64,000 nt of DNA, taken from Lentimicrobiaceae bacterium. GTDB lineage: Bacteria; Bacteroidota; Bacteroidia; Bacteroidales; F082. The stretch is from the NCBI GenBank assembly GCA_015061335.1, contig SUWT01000001.1, forward strand, positions 32,591-96,590. Direction: 5' to 3'. A program made the translations under genes and the position numbers. Below are positions 16,637 to 26,460 of the stretch, one piece after another (position 1 is the stretch's first letter; each line of letters begins with the position of its first letter). The notes beneath the pieces were generated by a model. That model was not told where the DNA came from. It made no database searches and was given only the letters and a program-made list of their open reading frames with translations.

Positions 16637-19120
16637 TTAGAATAGATTTCCTATTTGATATATTAAGAATGATAATATCCATGCGATACCGGTGTTATAT
16701 AGCAGTGTGAATAGTACGGCACCCCATCCTGCCTCTCGCCGCACTGCGGTTATTGTGGCGAAGCAAGGTGTGGATATTAAGACAAATAACATAAAACCGT
16801 ATGCTACTAGAGGTGTGAAGAGTAGCTCACCTTCTTTAGGTCCGGAGGTCCATCTTTGAGTTTTAACCTTGGTGATTAACGAAGAGGCGTTCTCTTCTGA
16901 ATCGGATGCTTGTAATAATACACCTAATGTTGATACGACAACCTCTTTGGCGGCGATTCCTGTTACTAGGCTGACACCCAGTCGCCAGTCGAACCCGCAA
17001 GGACGTACTATAGGTTCTATGAGATGACCGAGACGACCCATATAAGAATTTTCGCCATGAACGGCATCTTGCTGGAGTTCAAGAGTGTTTATGATAGAAG
17101 CTTTTTCTTCTTCGGAAATATCATCATTATTTTCAATAAGTTCTATCTCCTGAGCTATAATCTCTGATTCCTCTGAAGTCCTTGGGAAATACTCCAAAGC
17201 CCATATTATTATAGATGCTACTAAGATAACAGTAGCCATTTTCTGAAGGTATTGAACACTTTTATCCCACATATGTATCAATGTATTACGCAATGTAGGA
17301 ATACGATACGGAGGTAGTTCCATCACAAATTGTTCCGAGAGTCCCTTGAATGCAGTCTTATTTAAAAGAAGAGCTGTCAGAATAGCTATGATAGCACCTA
17401 TAAGATAAACGCTGAGTAATATAAGCCCCTGGTTCTTATGGAAAAATGCCGCCACAAAAAGAAGATATACAGGTAATCGGGCGGAACATGACATAAATGG
17501 TGTAACTAATACTGTCACAATTCTGTCTTTACGGTTTTCTAACGTCCTGGTTGCCATGATGGCAGGTACAGAGCATCCGAACCCTATCAGGAAAGGAATA
17601 AAAGACTTACCATGAAGACCAATTTTGTGCATTAGTTTATCCATGATAAAAGCTGCACGCGCCATATATCCAGTGTCTTCTAATATTGATATGAACATGA
17701 ATAAGATCAATATGTTAGGTAAGAATACAAGTACACCTCCTACGCCAGCTATGATGCCATCGACAATGAGATCGCGTAATATTCCTTCGTTCATCCATGA
17801 TGCTACCTGGCTGCCAAACCATTCTACGGCTCCTTCTATCCATGCCTGCGGATAAGCACCGATAGTGAAAGTGGCTTGAAACATCAACCACATGAATATG
17901 ATTAGGATAGGAAACCCTAACCATTTGTTTGTCAGTAAGTCATCGGCTTTATAAGCGTGATTTTTTATCTTCTTCTCACTCTTTCTGAAAGTCTCTTTCA
18001 AAGCGCCTCTGATGAACGCATAACGTGCATTGGTGAGAAGAGTATATACATCCTCGTCGTAATCTTTCTCCAATTCATGACGTTTCTCGTTAGCTAACAT
18101 TATTATTTCATCACCATTAGGAAGATTTGTTATTTCTTCTATGGTGGATTTTGAATTTTCAAGAACGTTGATAGCTATATAACGAGCAGGATATACATTG
18201 ATAATATCTTTATTGAGTTCAATTTTTTTCTTTATAGGTACTATGGCATCTTCAATGTCACGACCGTAGTTGATATGAATATGTTTATTAAGGTTTTTCT
18301 TTTCCTCATAAACATCAATGATAGTCTCTAGAACATTTGATATTCCTATGCCCTTTACAGCTGTTGTCGGAACTATAGGAAAACCCATCATCTTGCCTAA
18401 AGCTTCATAATCTAATGCGTCACCTTTAGAAGTCATCTCATCAAACATGTTGAGTGCCATGACAATACGTATATTCATATCGACAAGCTGAGTGGTGAGA
18501 AAAAGGTTACGTTCCAGATTCGAAGCATCGACAATGTTAAGTACCATGTCGGGATTGTTCTTTGTCAGATAATCGCGTACATAGCGTTCCTCCGGGGTGA
18601 ATTCTGTGATGGAATATGTCCCGGGAAGATCGACAAGATTAATGGTATATCCTTTATGATGAAACGTTCCGACTTTAAGATCTACGGTGACACCTCCGTA
18701 ATTTCCTACCTTCTCATGTAATCCGGTAGCATGATTGAAGAATGATGTCTTTCCCGCATTGGGATTTCCAACCAAAGCAACAGTGATGTTGTTGCTTTTC
18801 TCTTTTATGACATCAGAGATAATATCGTCTGCAATAGTACCATTATAGTCCGATGCTTTTGAACTTACATCATCCAATATCACGACTTCAACTTTGTCGG
18901 CTTCACTCCTACGCAAAGATATATGAGCCTGGAGTATCTGATATTCAACAGGATCCATGAGTGGAGCGTTTTTGATGACAGTGACTATTTCACCTTTTAC
19001 AAAACCAAGCTCCATAAGTCTGTGACGAAGTCCACCGTGACCATTGATTTTAACAATGACACATTTTGTGCCAGTGCTCATCTCTGCTAACGTATGTTTT
19101 ATATCATTGTTTTCTTTCAT
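16637..19120 (-). CDS. feoB: Ferrous iron transporter, FeoA-FeoB fusion
   Basis: N-terminal FeoA-like domain (GGLRHRLMELGFVKGEIVTVI), G-domain GNPNAGKTSFFNHATG and DLPGTYSITEFTPEE, C-terminal transporter core. Confidence 0.95.
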   Translation of the reverse strand: MKENNDIKHTLAEMSTGTKCVIVKINGHGGLRHRLMELGFVKGEIVTVIKNAPLMDPVEYQILQAHISLRRSEADKVEVVILDDVSSKASDYNGTIADDIISDVIKEKSNNITVALVGNPNAGKTSFFNHATGLHEKVGNYGGVTVDLKVGTFHHKGYTINLVDLPGTYSITEFTPEERYVRDYLTKNNPDMVLNIVDASNLERNLFLTTQLVDMNIRIVMALNMFDEMTSKGDALDYEALGKMMGFPIVPTTAVKGIGISNVLETIIDVYEEKKNLNKHIHINYGRDIEDAIVPIKKKIELNKDIINVYPARYIAINVLENSKSTIEEITNLPNGDEIIMLANEKRHELEKDYDEDVYTLLTNARYAFIRGALKETFRKSEKKIKNHAYKADDLLTNKWLGFPILIIFMWLMFQATFTIGAYPQAWIEGAVEWFGSQVASWMNEGILRDLIVDGIIAGVGGVLVFLPNILILFMFISILEDTGYMARAAFIMDKLMHKIGLHGKSFIPFLIGFGCSVPAIMATRTLENRKDRIVTVLVTPFMSCSARLPVYLLFVAAFFHKNQGLILLSVYLIGAIIAILTALLLNKTAFKGLSEQFVMELPPYRIPTLRNTLIHMWDKSVQYLQKMATVILVASIIIWALEYFPRTSEESEIIAQEIELIENNDDISEEEKASIINTLELQQDAVHGENSYMGRLGHLIEPIVRPCGFDWRLGVSLVTGIAAKEVVVSTLGVLLQASDSEENASSLITKVKTQRWTSGPKEGELLFTPLVAYGFMLFVLISTPCFATITAVRREAGWGAVLFTLLYNTGIAWILSFLIYQIGNLF

Positions 19121-19142
19121 AAAGATATTATTAATCTTATAG

Positions 19143-19150
19143 CAAAAATA
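19143..19150 (-). promoter_or_regulatory. Putative -7 element for feoAB (TATTTTTG on minus strand)
   Basis: caaaaata on the + strand, about 23 bp upstream of the feoB start. Confidence 0.45.
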
Positions 19151-19163
19151 TAATGAATATTAA

Positions 19164-19245
19164 TTAGGTGAAATACCTATCTTTAGGTATAATAATATGT
19201 CCTGATACCTAATTATGATTATGAAATTATACAAAAATACCTAAA
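19164..19245. promoter_or_regulatory. Candidate operator cluster, TAGGTA/TACCTA sites
   Basis: TTAGGTgaaatACCTA, ATACCTatctttAGGTAT, TTAGGTAT-N14-ATACCTAA, then ATACCTAAA; hexamers start at 19165, 19174, 19184, 19206 and 19238. Confidence 0.55.
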
Positions 19246-19276
19246 AGTGATAATCATCAACTTCTTTCATTAACAA

Positions 19277-19284
19277 TATTTTTG
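19277..19284 (+). promoter_or_regulatory. Putative -7 element TATTTTTG for the TonB receptor
   Basis: TAnnTTTG match 16 bp upstream of ATG 19301. Confidence 0.4.
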
Positions 19285-19300
19285 CAAAAAAATAAATACA

Positions 19301-21610
19301 ATGAAAAAATTAACATCTTTCTACAAAATGGTGATGATACTTAGTATCTTACTTACTTCTTTCAACACAATGTTATATTCACAAAGCAAAACAGAGGCTA
19401 ATATTTATGGTCACGTTCTTGATGCGATGACGCATGAGCACATGCCATTTGTGAATATATATCTGAAAGGAACTACTTATGGTACTTCTACCAATGATAA
19501 TGGACATTATTTAATGGAGCATTTACCTGTTGGGAAACATACGATAGTGGTTTCTTTTATGGGTTATAAGACTATCGAACAAGAAGTTAACCTTGAAGCT
19601 AATCGTTCTGTCGAGATGAATTTCACTCTTGAAGAAAACTCGGTTTTGATGAGAGATGTCGTTGTTTCTGCAAATCGTTATGAGGTCGATAGGAAAGAAG
19701 CTGCAACAATTGTTAATGTGTTGACACCTAAACTATTTGTTGCTACGAATTCTGTAAATCTTGCAGAAGGTCTTAATTATCAGCCTGGTTTGCGTGTTGA
19801 GAATACTTGTCAGAACTGTGGTGTCAACGCTGTTCGTATCAATGGTTTGGAGGGTAAATATTCTCAGATTCTTATCGATAGCCGACCTGTCTTCAGTTCT
19901 TTGGCTGGAGTTTATGGCTTGGAGCAGATTCCTGTTTCCATGATAGATAGAGTTGAGGTTATCAGAGGAGGTGGCTCCGCTATTTTTGGCTCCAGTGCTA
20001 TTGGAGGTGTAGTTAATATCATTACTCGCGAGCCTATTCGTAATTCTTTGGAGATCTCGAATACGACTCAATTGATAGGAGGAAAGTCATGGGATAATGT
20101 CACTTCCATGAATGCAGCTCTGGTGAGTTCTAACCGTAAAGTTGGAGCTACAATTTTTGGGATGAGCCGTGATAGACAAGGTTATGATCATGATGGTGAC
20201 GGTTATACCGAACTTGGAAAACTTAAGGGAACATCATTAGGTATGCGAGCATATTACAGATTTTCAAACCAATCGAAGTTAACAGCCGAATATCACGCCA
20301 TGCATGAGTTTCGTAGAGGAGGCGATAGTATTGACAAGATGCCGCATCAGGTGACGGTGGCGGAACAAGCCGAGCATTATATACATGGTGGAGGTCTTAC
20401 ATACGATTTTATTTCTAAAAATCTAAAGACACGCTTCTCTCTTTATACCTCATTGCAAAAGGTAGATCGTAATACATATTATGGAACACAGTACGACATA
20501 AACGCTTACGGAACATCTAAAGATTTCAGCTGGGTGAGCGGAGGTCAATATAATCAAACTTTTGAAAGACTTATTTTTATGCCGTCGGAGTTCGTCGCAG
20601 GAGTCGAATATTCTGTTAATAAATTGGAAGACATACAATTATCGTACAACAGAATGTTGCTGCAGGATATTGATATTGCTAGTGTCTTTGTCCAGAATGA
20701 ATGGAAGAATTCAAGGATGGGACTTTTGCTTGGCGCCAGAGTAGATAAGCATAATCTTATCGATGATATTGTCGTAAGTCCTAGAGCTAATTTCCGTTAT
20801 GTGTTATTGGAAGAGCTTACCGCACGCCTCAGTTATTCATCTGGATATAGAGCTCCACAAGCTTTTGATGAAGATTTACATATCATGGCAGTAGGAGGTG
20901 AAGTGGCTATCATCACTTTAAGTCCAGATTTGCGACCTGAATATTCTAATAGTTTCAGTGGTTCTTTGAATTGGTCAACGAGGATAGCTAATGGCGATTT
21001 TAATATCTTGGCAGAAGGTTTCTATACTACATTAGATGATGTTTTTATCTTGAAGGAGAATGGAACTGATGCACAAGGTAATCTTCTGATGGAACGTTGC
21101 AATGGCTCTGGAGCCTACGTCGGTGGATTTAACTTAGAAATGACATATACACCTGTCAGCGATTTGAATATGCAGCTTGGTTATACCTTACAGCAAAGCA
21201 GATATAAGGAACCAGAGGTCTGGTCGGAAAATCCCAATATTGAACCACAGACACGTATGTTCAGAACACCGGATCATTATGGTTTTATGACAATAGATTA
21301 TACTATGTTTGATGCTTTAAATATAGCATTATCAGGAACATACACGGGAAGTATGCTTGTTCAACATTTTGCCGGTTATATTGCAGAAGATGAAGAGGTA
21401 ATAACACCAGACTTCTTCGATATGGGAATAAAGGTAGCTTATGATGTGAAATTATCTAACAATAGTACGATGCAGTTTAACGCTGGTATAAAGAACATCT
21501 TTAACTCATATCAGGAAGATTTAGATCAAGGCGCTGATCGTGATGCCGGATATATTTATGGACCTTCATTGCCAAGGACGTTCTTCTTTGGTCTGAAGTT
21601 AGGTTTATAG
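19301..21610 (+). CDS. TonB-dependent outer membrane receptor with carboxypeptidase-regulatory-like N-terminal domain
   Basis: GHVLDAMTHEHMPFVNIYLKGTTYGTSTNDNGHY; plug motif IDRVEVIRGGGSAIFGSSAIGGVVNIITRE; C-terminal beta strand ending FFFGLKLGL. Confidence 0.93.
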   Translation: MKKLTSFYKMVMILSILLTSFNTMLYSQSKTEANIYGHVLDAMTHEHMPFVNIYLKGTTYGTSTNDNGHYLMEHLPVGKHTIVVSFMGYKTIEQEVNLEANRSVEMNFTLEENSVLMRDVVVSANRYEVDRKEAATIVNVLTPKLFVATNSVNLAEGLNYQPGLRVENTCQNCGVNAVRINGLEGKYSQILIDSRPVFSSLAGVYGLEQIPVSMIDRVEVIRGGGSAIFGSSAIGGVVNIITREPIRNSLEISNTTQLIGGKSWDNVTSMNAALVSSNRKVGATIFGMSRDRQGYDHDGDGYTELGKLKGTSLGMRAYYRFSNQSKLTAEYHAMHEFRRGGDSIDKMPHQVTVAEQAEHYIHGGGLTYDFISKNLKTRFSLYTSLQKVDRNTYYGTQYDINAYGTSKDFSWVSGGQYNQTFERLIFMPSEFVAGVEYSVNKLEDIQLSYNRMLLQDIDIASVFVQNEWKNSRMGLLLGARVDKHNLIDDIVVSPRANFRYVLLEELTARLSYSSGYRAPQAFDEDLHIMAVGGEVAIITLSPDLRPEYSNSFSGSLNWSTRIANGDFNILAEGFYTTLDDVFILKENGTDAQGNLLMERCNGSGAYVGGFNLEMTYTPVSDLNMQLGYTLQQSRYKEPEVWSENPNIEPQTRMFRTPDHYGFMTIDYTMFDALNIALSGTYTGSMLVQHFAGYIAEDEEVITPDFFDMGIKVAYDVKLSNNSTMQFNAGIKNIFNSYQEDLDQGADRDAGYIYGPSLPRTFFFGLKLGL

Positions 21611-21614
21611 AATA

Positions 21615-23345
21615 TTAATTTACTTCAACCTTTATATTTGCATTTTTCATTCTGTTATTGACGATCCATTTGGCATCGTCAATAACAGCTTGTTCTAAAG
21701 TCTTGTTTCTTTTGATGGCTTTTTGTTTTATCTCTTCCATCAATGTCGGATTGGCTTTAATTTCATCTACGACTTTATTGACAAGATAGTCGAAATATTC
21801 CTTGTCGTCAAGGACGATATTCATGTCTTTAATTAGATCTTTGTTGTTTTTAAGGTTGCTTATTTCCTCTTTAATTGCTTCTTCTATAGTGATCATATTC
21901 AATACAGAATATGATTTTATCTTATCATACCATAGTTTGTCGTGTATAATTTGTTTGCCTAGCAATATTTCTTGATTTTTTCTATTTCTTGCTTTTGGAA
22001 TATCATCGCCCTTCAGCTCTTCAAAATATTTATCAGGATTGTTGTTGATTTCGGTGACAGCTTGTCTTATTGAGTTGTTCATCAGTGTGGTGCTGTCGAT
22101 TTCGGAATTGTTTTTTTTCAGATCAGCTAGTTTATCTTTATATATTTTGTTTGCATGAATATTCTTTACCTCATCGTATCTTTCATCGTTTATACATAGG
22201 CGAATCAAAGCGTCTTCTACAAAGCCATAACTTGTCTTATATATCTGGCATCCATCTGCGAACCATACAACATAATCTGATAATAAGATGGTTTGAAGTC
22301 TGTCAATGTCATTGATGTTCTTATATAATCTTTTAAAACCGGAATAGGAGACGTTGTTATAATACCAATGATTCATGTCGGAAAATATCTCTTCTACAGG
22401 TATATAGTCATAGATTTGGAAAAGGTAAGAATTTCCAACGAACAGAACGTTAGGTTTTACTGTCGAAGAGTCTGTTATTATTTCGAATAATCTTTCTTTG
22501 GTTTGGAATTTTTCAGGAATTCTTTTGGGGAAGATCAGATTCATATAGCCCTCAATATCAGCTTCGGCTTTCAGATGACGATATGAAGGTATTGCTTCAC
22601 CATATTTAAATTCTGCGAGTTTATCATTCTTAAGGGTTTCCATAAGGCGTAACAATGTATCCACACCATATACGCAGGTGTTGTTCCAGTGAGCACCTTT
22701 TGATGGCATAAGAAGATAATCTGTTGTATCTTTCATCTTGATAAACATCTCGGTCATGTCGATATGAGGGAAGCCTTCTTCGACAAAACGTTCCACGTAA
22801 TATTTACGTGCATTGATTGTTGTGGTGTCGAATTCTTGATATGGCAGATATTCCGGGTATATGAAAGCTTTGTCGGGAGCGACAAACATAAGGAATTCGA
22901 TGCCGTACTCTTTCAAAACTCCTCTGAGTTTTTTCATGAGGCTTATTTCTCTTTCATATCGGTCAATTGCTGCATCGGTATTATTTTGCCATCTGTACAT
23001 TTCTTGACCGTAATAATCATCGATATGATGTTTATAGAATATCCATCCTTCTTTGCCAGGTACTATATGGTCTATATTTTCTTTGCCAAATAATGACCAA
23101 AGGTATTGATTATAGAAACGCAGCAGGGGTTCTCTAAAGCCGAAGTTTTGCATCAGATATTCATCGTAATCAGACTGAAAGCTCCCATCGCTGTATGTGT
23201 TAAAATTTAGTTCCGGCATCTCCACTTTATCGGTGACACCTGCTAGTGCCTTGAATTTGAATGGATGCCATATCGTTTGCGTCATGATAAGGACGAAAAC
23301 CGAGATTGTCAGACCGAATAATATCTTATAAAATAAATTCTTCAT
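21615..23345 (-). CDS. AlgJ/AlgX-like (DHHW/SGNH) putative O-acetyltransferase partner with helical C-terminal extension
   Basis: VPGKEGWIFYKHHIDDYYGQ, MPSKGAHWNNTCVYG, VLFVGNSY; paralog of 23372..24916 and adjacent to an MBOAT gene. Confidence 0.75.
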   Translation of the reverse strand: MKNLFYKILFGLTISVFVLIMTQTIWHPFKFKALAGVTDKVEMPELNFNTYSDGSFQSDYDEYLMQNFGFREPLLRFYNQYLWSLFGKENIDHIVPGKEGWIFYKHHIDDYYGQEMYRWQNNTDAAIDRYEREISLMKKLRGVLKEYGIEFLMFVAPDKAFIYPEYLPYQEFDTTTINARKYYVERFVEEGFPHIDMTEMFIKMKDTTDYLLMPSKGAHWNNTCVYGVDTLLRLMETLKNDKLAEFKYGEAIPSYRHLKAEADIEGYMNLIFPKRIPEKFQTKERLFEIITDSSTVKPNVLFVGNSYLFQIYDYIPVEEIFSDMNHWYYNNVSYSGFKRLYKNINDIDRLQTILLSDYVVWFADGCQIYKTSYGFVEDALIRLCINDERYDEVKNIHANKIYKDKLADLKKNNSEIDSTTLMNNSIRQAVTEINNNPDKYFEELKGDDIPKARNRKNQEILLGKQIIHDKLWYDKIKSYSVLNMITIEEAIKEEISNLKNNKDLIKDMNIVLDDKEYFDYLVNKVVDEIKANPTLMEEIKQKAIKRNKTLEQAVIDDAKWIVNNRMKNANIKVEVN

Positions 23346-23371
23346 GGTGAAAATAGGTGCGAGTCTTTTTT

Positions 23372-24916
23372 TTAGTTTTTGTCACTTCTTTGTTCTAGCA
23401 TCCAAATGGCGTCATTACGTAATTGTGTTTCTAATGTGACGCCTCTTTTTTCGGCTTTTTCTTTTATGCTATTAAGCCATTCTGTATTAGAACGTATCTC
23501 GTTAATTATCTCATTTACTTGATATTCGAATGAATGAGGATCGGAAATTGTTAATAACGACTCATTTCTTGCTGTTGGAAGTTTATAGCCTTTTAAGTCA
23601 TCGAAGCATGTTTCCGGTTGTTGATATACCATATAAGTGGCATCGTTAAGCATCACTTCTTCAAGGCTTTGATTTTGTTTTTTGGCTTTTTCTTCGAGAG
23701 ATTTTTTCCAATCGGGATTATTTCTCATGTTGTTGATAAGCTCTTCTATTTTGCTGTTTCTTTCCTCGTCATCATAGCATAGATAAACTAATGCTTTGGG
23801 GAGGAATTTGCTTGCGAGGTCGTAAAGTTGTACTGTGCAGTAGTTCAGCATTATATAATCTGTCGATATGAGTTCTCTGGCAAAGTTTATGTCTTTTGTC
23901 GAGCTGTTGTTTTTATCGAAATAGATGGTGCTATTGTAATACCAATATGGAGATTCTTTGAAGATTTTTGTCAGAGGGATGTTGTATGATATTGTCCAGA
24001 AATAAGAGTCGCCGATAGTTACAAGTCGAGGTTTTACTGCTGTAGAGTCGGGGATGACAGTAACATCGGTATAGTAATTTACATTAGGTTTTATTCTAAA
24101 GATGATATTTAGAAGTTGTTCCAGGTCATCATCAGGTTGCCTGTTTTTGTCAGGATATTTTTCGCTGAGTTCCAAATTGAGTAAGTTTTTGTTACCCAAT
24201 ACTTCCATGTATCTTATGATTGAGTCAAAGGCGTGAGTCGCTGCGATATTAGTCCAGTGTGTTCCTGTTTTTGGGAACAGAGGATAATCAACTTTATCTT
24301 TAATTTCTTGAAAATAAGTGACATTGTCAATATAATTTATTCCAAGTTCATCGAATTTTGGTTTATAGTAGTCGTAAGCATGAATGCCATCAGGACGGGT
24401 ATAGATGTTCTCGGGAAGATATTCCGGATAAATAATGTCTTTGCCGGGAATGAGGTTGACGAAGATATGTATGTCGTGTTCTTTCAGTAATTCCTGTACT
24501 TTCCAAAGACGAAGAGCTTCTGTCTCGAACAGATCTTTCATTACTGAAGTGTCGTTTGTATGGTTGTACATCAGACTCTCATAATGATCTCTAACGAACT
24601 CTTTCTCATAAAGATAACCTTCTTTGCCTTCTACTACTATGAAAGCATTTGTTTTGTGATAGCACGACCAGATATATTGGTTGTACATTCTGAATGTCCA
24701 TTCTCTGAAACCAAAGTTCTCTTTTGTATATTTCTCAAATTGAGACTGAAATTTGTTACTACTATAACTTTCAAATGTGAATTTTGGCAGTTCTGTCTTT
24801 ACAGTAACACCCTTGAGAGGCTTGAAATTTATAGGATGCCATATTGTTTGTATCAATATGATGGTGAAGAATGCTATTGTTGTGAAAAATAATATTTTAT
24901 GAAAGTTAGTTTTCAT
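23372..24916 (-). CDS. AlgJ/AlgX-like (DHHW/SGNH) putative O-acetyltransferase partner
   Basis: VEGKEGYLYEKEFVRDHY, FPKTGTHWTNIAATHAFD, LVTIGDSYFW. Confidence 0.78.
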   Translation of the reverse strand: MKTNFHKILFFTTIAFFTIILIQTIWHPINFKPLKGVTVKTELPKFTFESYSSNKFQSQFEKYTKENFGFREWTFRMYNQYIWSCYHKTNAFIVVEGKEGYLYEKEFVRDHYESLMYNHTNDTSVMKDLFETEALRLWKVQELLKEHDIHIFVNLIPGKDIIYPEYLPENIYTRPDGIHAYDYYKPKFDELGINYIDNVTYFQEIKDKVDYPLFPKTGTHWTNIAATHAFDSIIRYMEVLGNKNLLNLELSEKYPDKNRQPDDDLEQLLNIIFRIKPNVNYYTDVTVIPDSTAVKPRLVTIGDSYFWTISYNIPLTKIFKESPYWYYNSTIYFDKNNSSTKDINFARELISTDYIMLNYCTVQLYDLASKFLPKALVYLCYDDEERNSKIEELINNMRNNPDWKKSLEEKAKKQNQSLEEVMLNDATYMVYQQPETCFDDLKGYKLPTARNESLLTISDPHSFEYQVNEIINEIRSNTEWLNSIKEKAEKRGVTLETQLRNDAIWMLEQRSDKN

Positions 24917-24926
24917 AGTGTTTCTT

Positions 24927-26345
24927 TTAGAATCTGAAATAGATAAATGGACTGAAACCTACAGAGTTGAAAGCTCCTAAACAGAACAATAACAAGAATA
25001 TAGCTATTATCCAGACTATAATATGCTGAGTTTTAGTGTAATTGGAATAGAATACGAAATCGTGGATTTTCTTTCCAAAAGGTATCAAGCATATGAAGGA
25101 GAATATAAGAGCCACTATGAGTGTTGTGTAGAATTGGCTGTCATAGACAGTCTCTGTGGCGTTGAAGTCGAATGCGAACATTCTGGTGATGAATGTGATG
25201 GCATCGTGGAAATTTTCTATTCTGAAGAATACCCATCCTATTACAGCTAAGACGAAGGTGATGAGTACGCTTGGAACAGCTCCAATCTTATCATAGAATT
25301 TCTTTAGACCCATTCTTTCCAAAACAAGCCATATTCCGTGGTAAGCACCCCATATCAGGAAATTCCAGTTGGCTCCATGCCAAAATCCTGAAAGAAGGAA
25401 GACAATCCATAAGTTGAAATATGTTCTGGATTTGGAACATCTGTTACCTCCTAAAGGAATATAGAGATAGTTGCGCATAAAAGCGCCGAGTGTCATGTGC
25501 CATCTGCGCCAGAATTCTGTGATACTCTTTGAGTTATATGGGTTGTCGAAGTTCTCTGGGAAGTGGAAACCCATCATTTTGCCAAGACCTATCGCCATGT
25601 CTGAATAACCGGAGAAGTCGAAGTATAGTTGCATGGTATAACCAATGATGGTGATCCATGCAGTGCCAGAGTCGAAGAGAGCGACATCGCCAGCGAGCAT
25701 TTTATCGACTTGAATGCCAATGACATCAGATATAAGGACTTTCTTGGAAAGACCAATGATGAAACGATAAAAACCATGAATGGCCTCCTCCCAATTATAG
25801 TCACGATGTCGTATTTCTTGTTCTATATCACAATATCTTACGATAGGACCAGCGATGAGCTGTGGGAACATCATGATATACAGGACATAATCGTGAAGAC
25901 GATCCATCGGCTGGTTGTTTCCTCTATAAGTGTCTATGACATAAGTGATTGATTGAAAAGTGAAAAATGAAATGCCGATAGGCAACAGAACTTTGGCAAA
26001 CGTTATGGTATGAGCACCGAAAGCCTCCAACATCAGATTGATATTTTCGATGAAGAAATTCGCATATTTATAGTAAACGAGAAGTCCAAGACTTATGGTA
26101 ATGGCAGCAGCGCAATATATCTTTTTCATTAGCTGATTTCCTGATTTGTGCATTGACTTTACCAAATAAAAATTCGCCACACAAGAACCTACCAAAAGTA
26201 ATATAAAATCTGGAGCACCATAAGCATAGAATATCAAAGAGAAAAACAAGAGCACTACATTTCTCCATCCCTTAGGGCTCACGTAATAGAAAATAAAGAA
26301 AATGGGAAGAAAGAATATTAAAAAAATATTACTACTGAATACCAT
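24927..26345 (-). CDS. MBOAT family O-acyltransferase (AlgI/DltB-like)
   Basis: DFSGYSDMAIGLGKMMGFHFPENFDNPYNSKSITEFWRRWHMTL...LLSGFWHGANWNFLIWGAYHG. Confidence 0.95.
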   Translation of the reverse strand: MVFSSNIFLIFFLPIFFIFYYVSPKGWRNVVLLFFSLIFYAYGAPDFILLLVGSCVANFYLVKSMHKSGNQLMKKIYCAAAITISLGLLVYYKYANFFIENINLMLEAFGAHTITFAKVLLPIGISFFTFQSITYVIDTYRGNNQPMDRLHDYVLYIMMFPQLIAGPIVRYCDIEQEIRHRDYNWEEAIHGFYRFIIGLSKKVLISDVIGIQVDKMLAGDVALFDSGTAWITIIGYTMQLYFDFSGYSDMAIGLGKMMGFHFPENFDNPYNSKSITEFWRRWHMTLGAFMRNYLYIPLGGNRCSKSRTYFNLWIVFLLSGFWHGANWNFLIWGAYHGIWLVLERMGLKKFYDKIGAVPSVLITFVLAVIGWVFFRIENFHDAITFITRMFAFDFNATETVYDSQFYTTLIVALIFSFICLIPFGKKIHDFVFYSNYTKTQHIIVWIIAIFLLLFCLGAFNSVGFSPFIYFRF

Positions 26346-26433
26346 AATACATATTTATTTTAAAGTGTGCAAAGTTAATGTTTTTTTTTGTAAGATTGAT
26401 TATGTATCCATGAATTTTCAAAATAAAAATAAA

Positions 26434-26441
26434 TATATTTG
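26434..26441 (+). promoter_or_regulatory. Putative -7 element TATATTTG
   Basis: TAnnTTTG match about 20 bp upstream of ATG 26461. Confidence 0.4.
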
Positions 26442-26460
26442 CAAATAAAAATATCACAAG

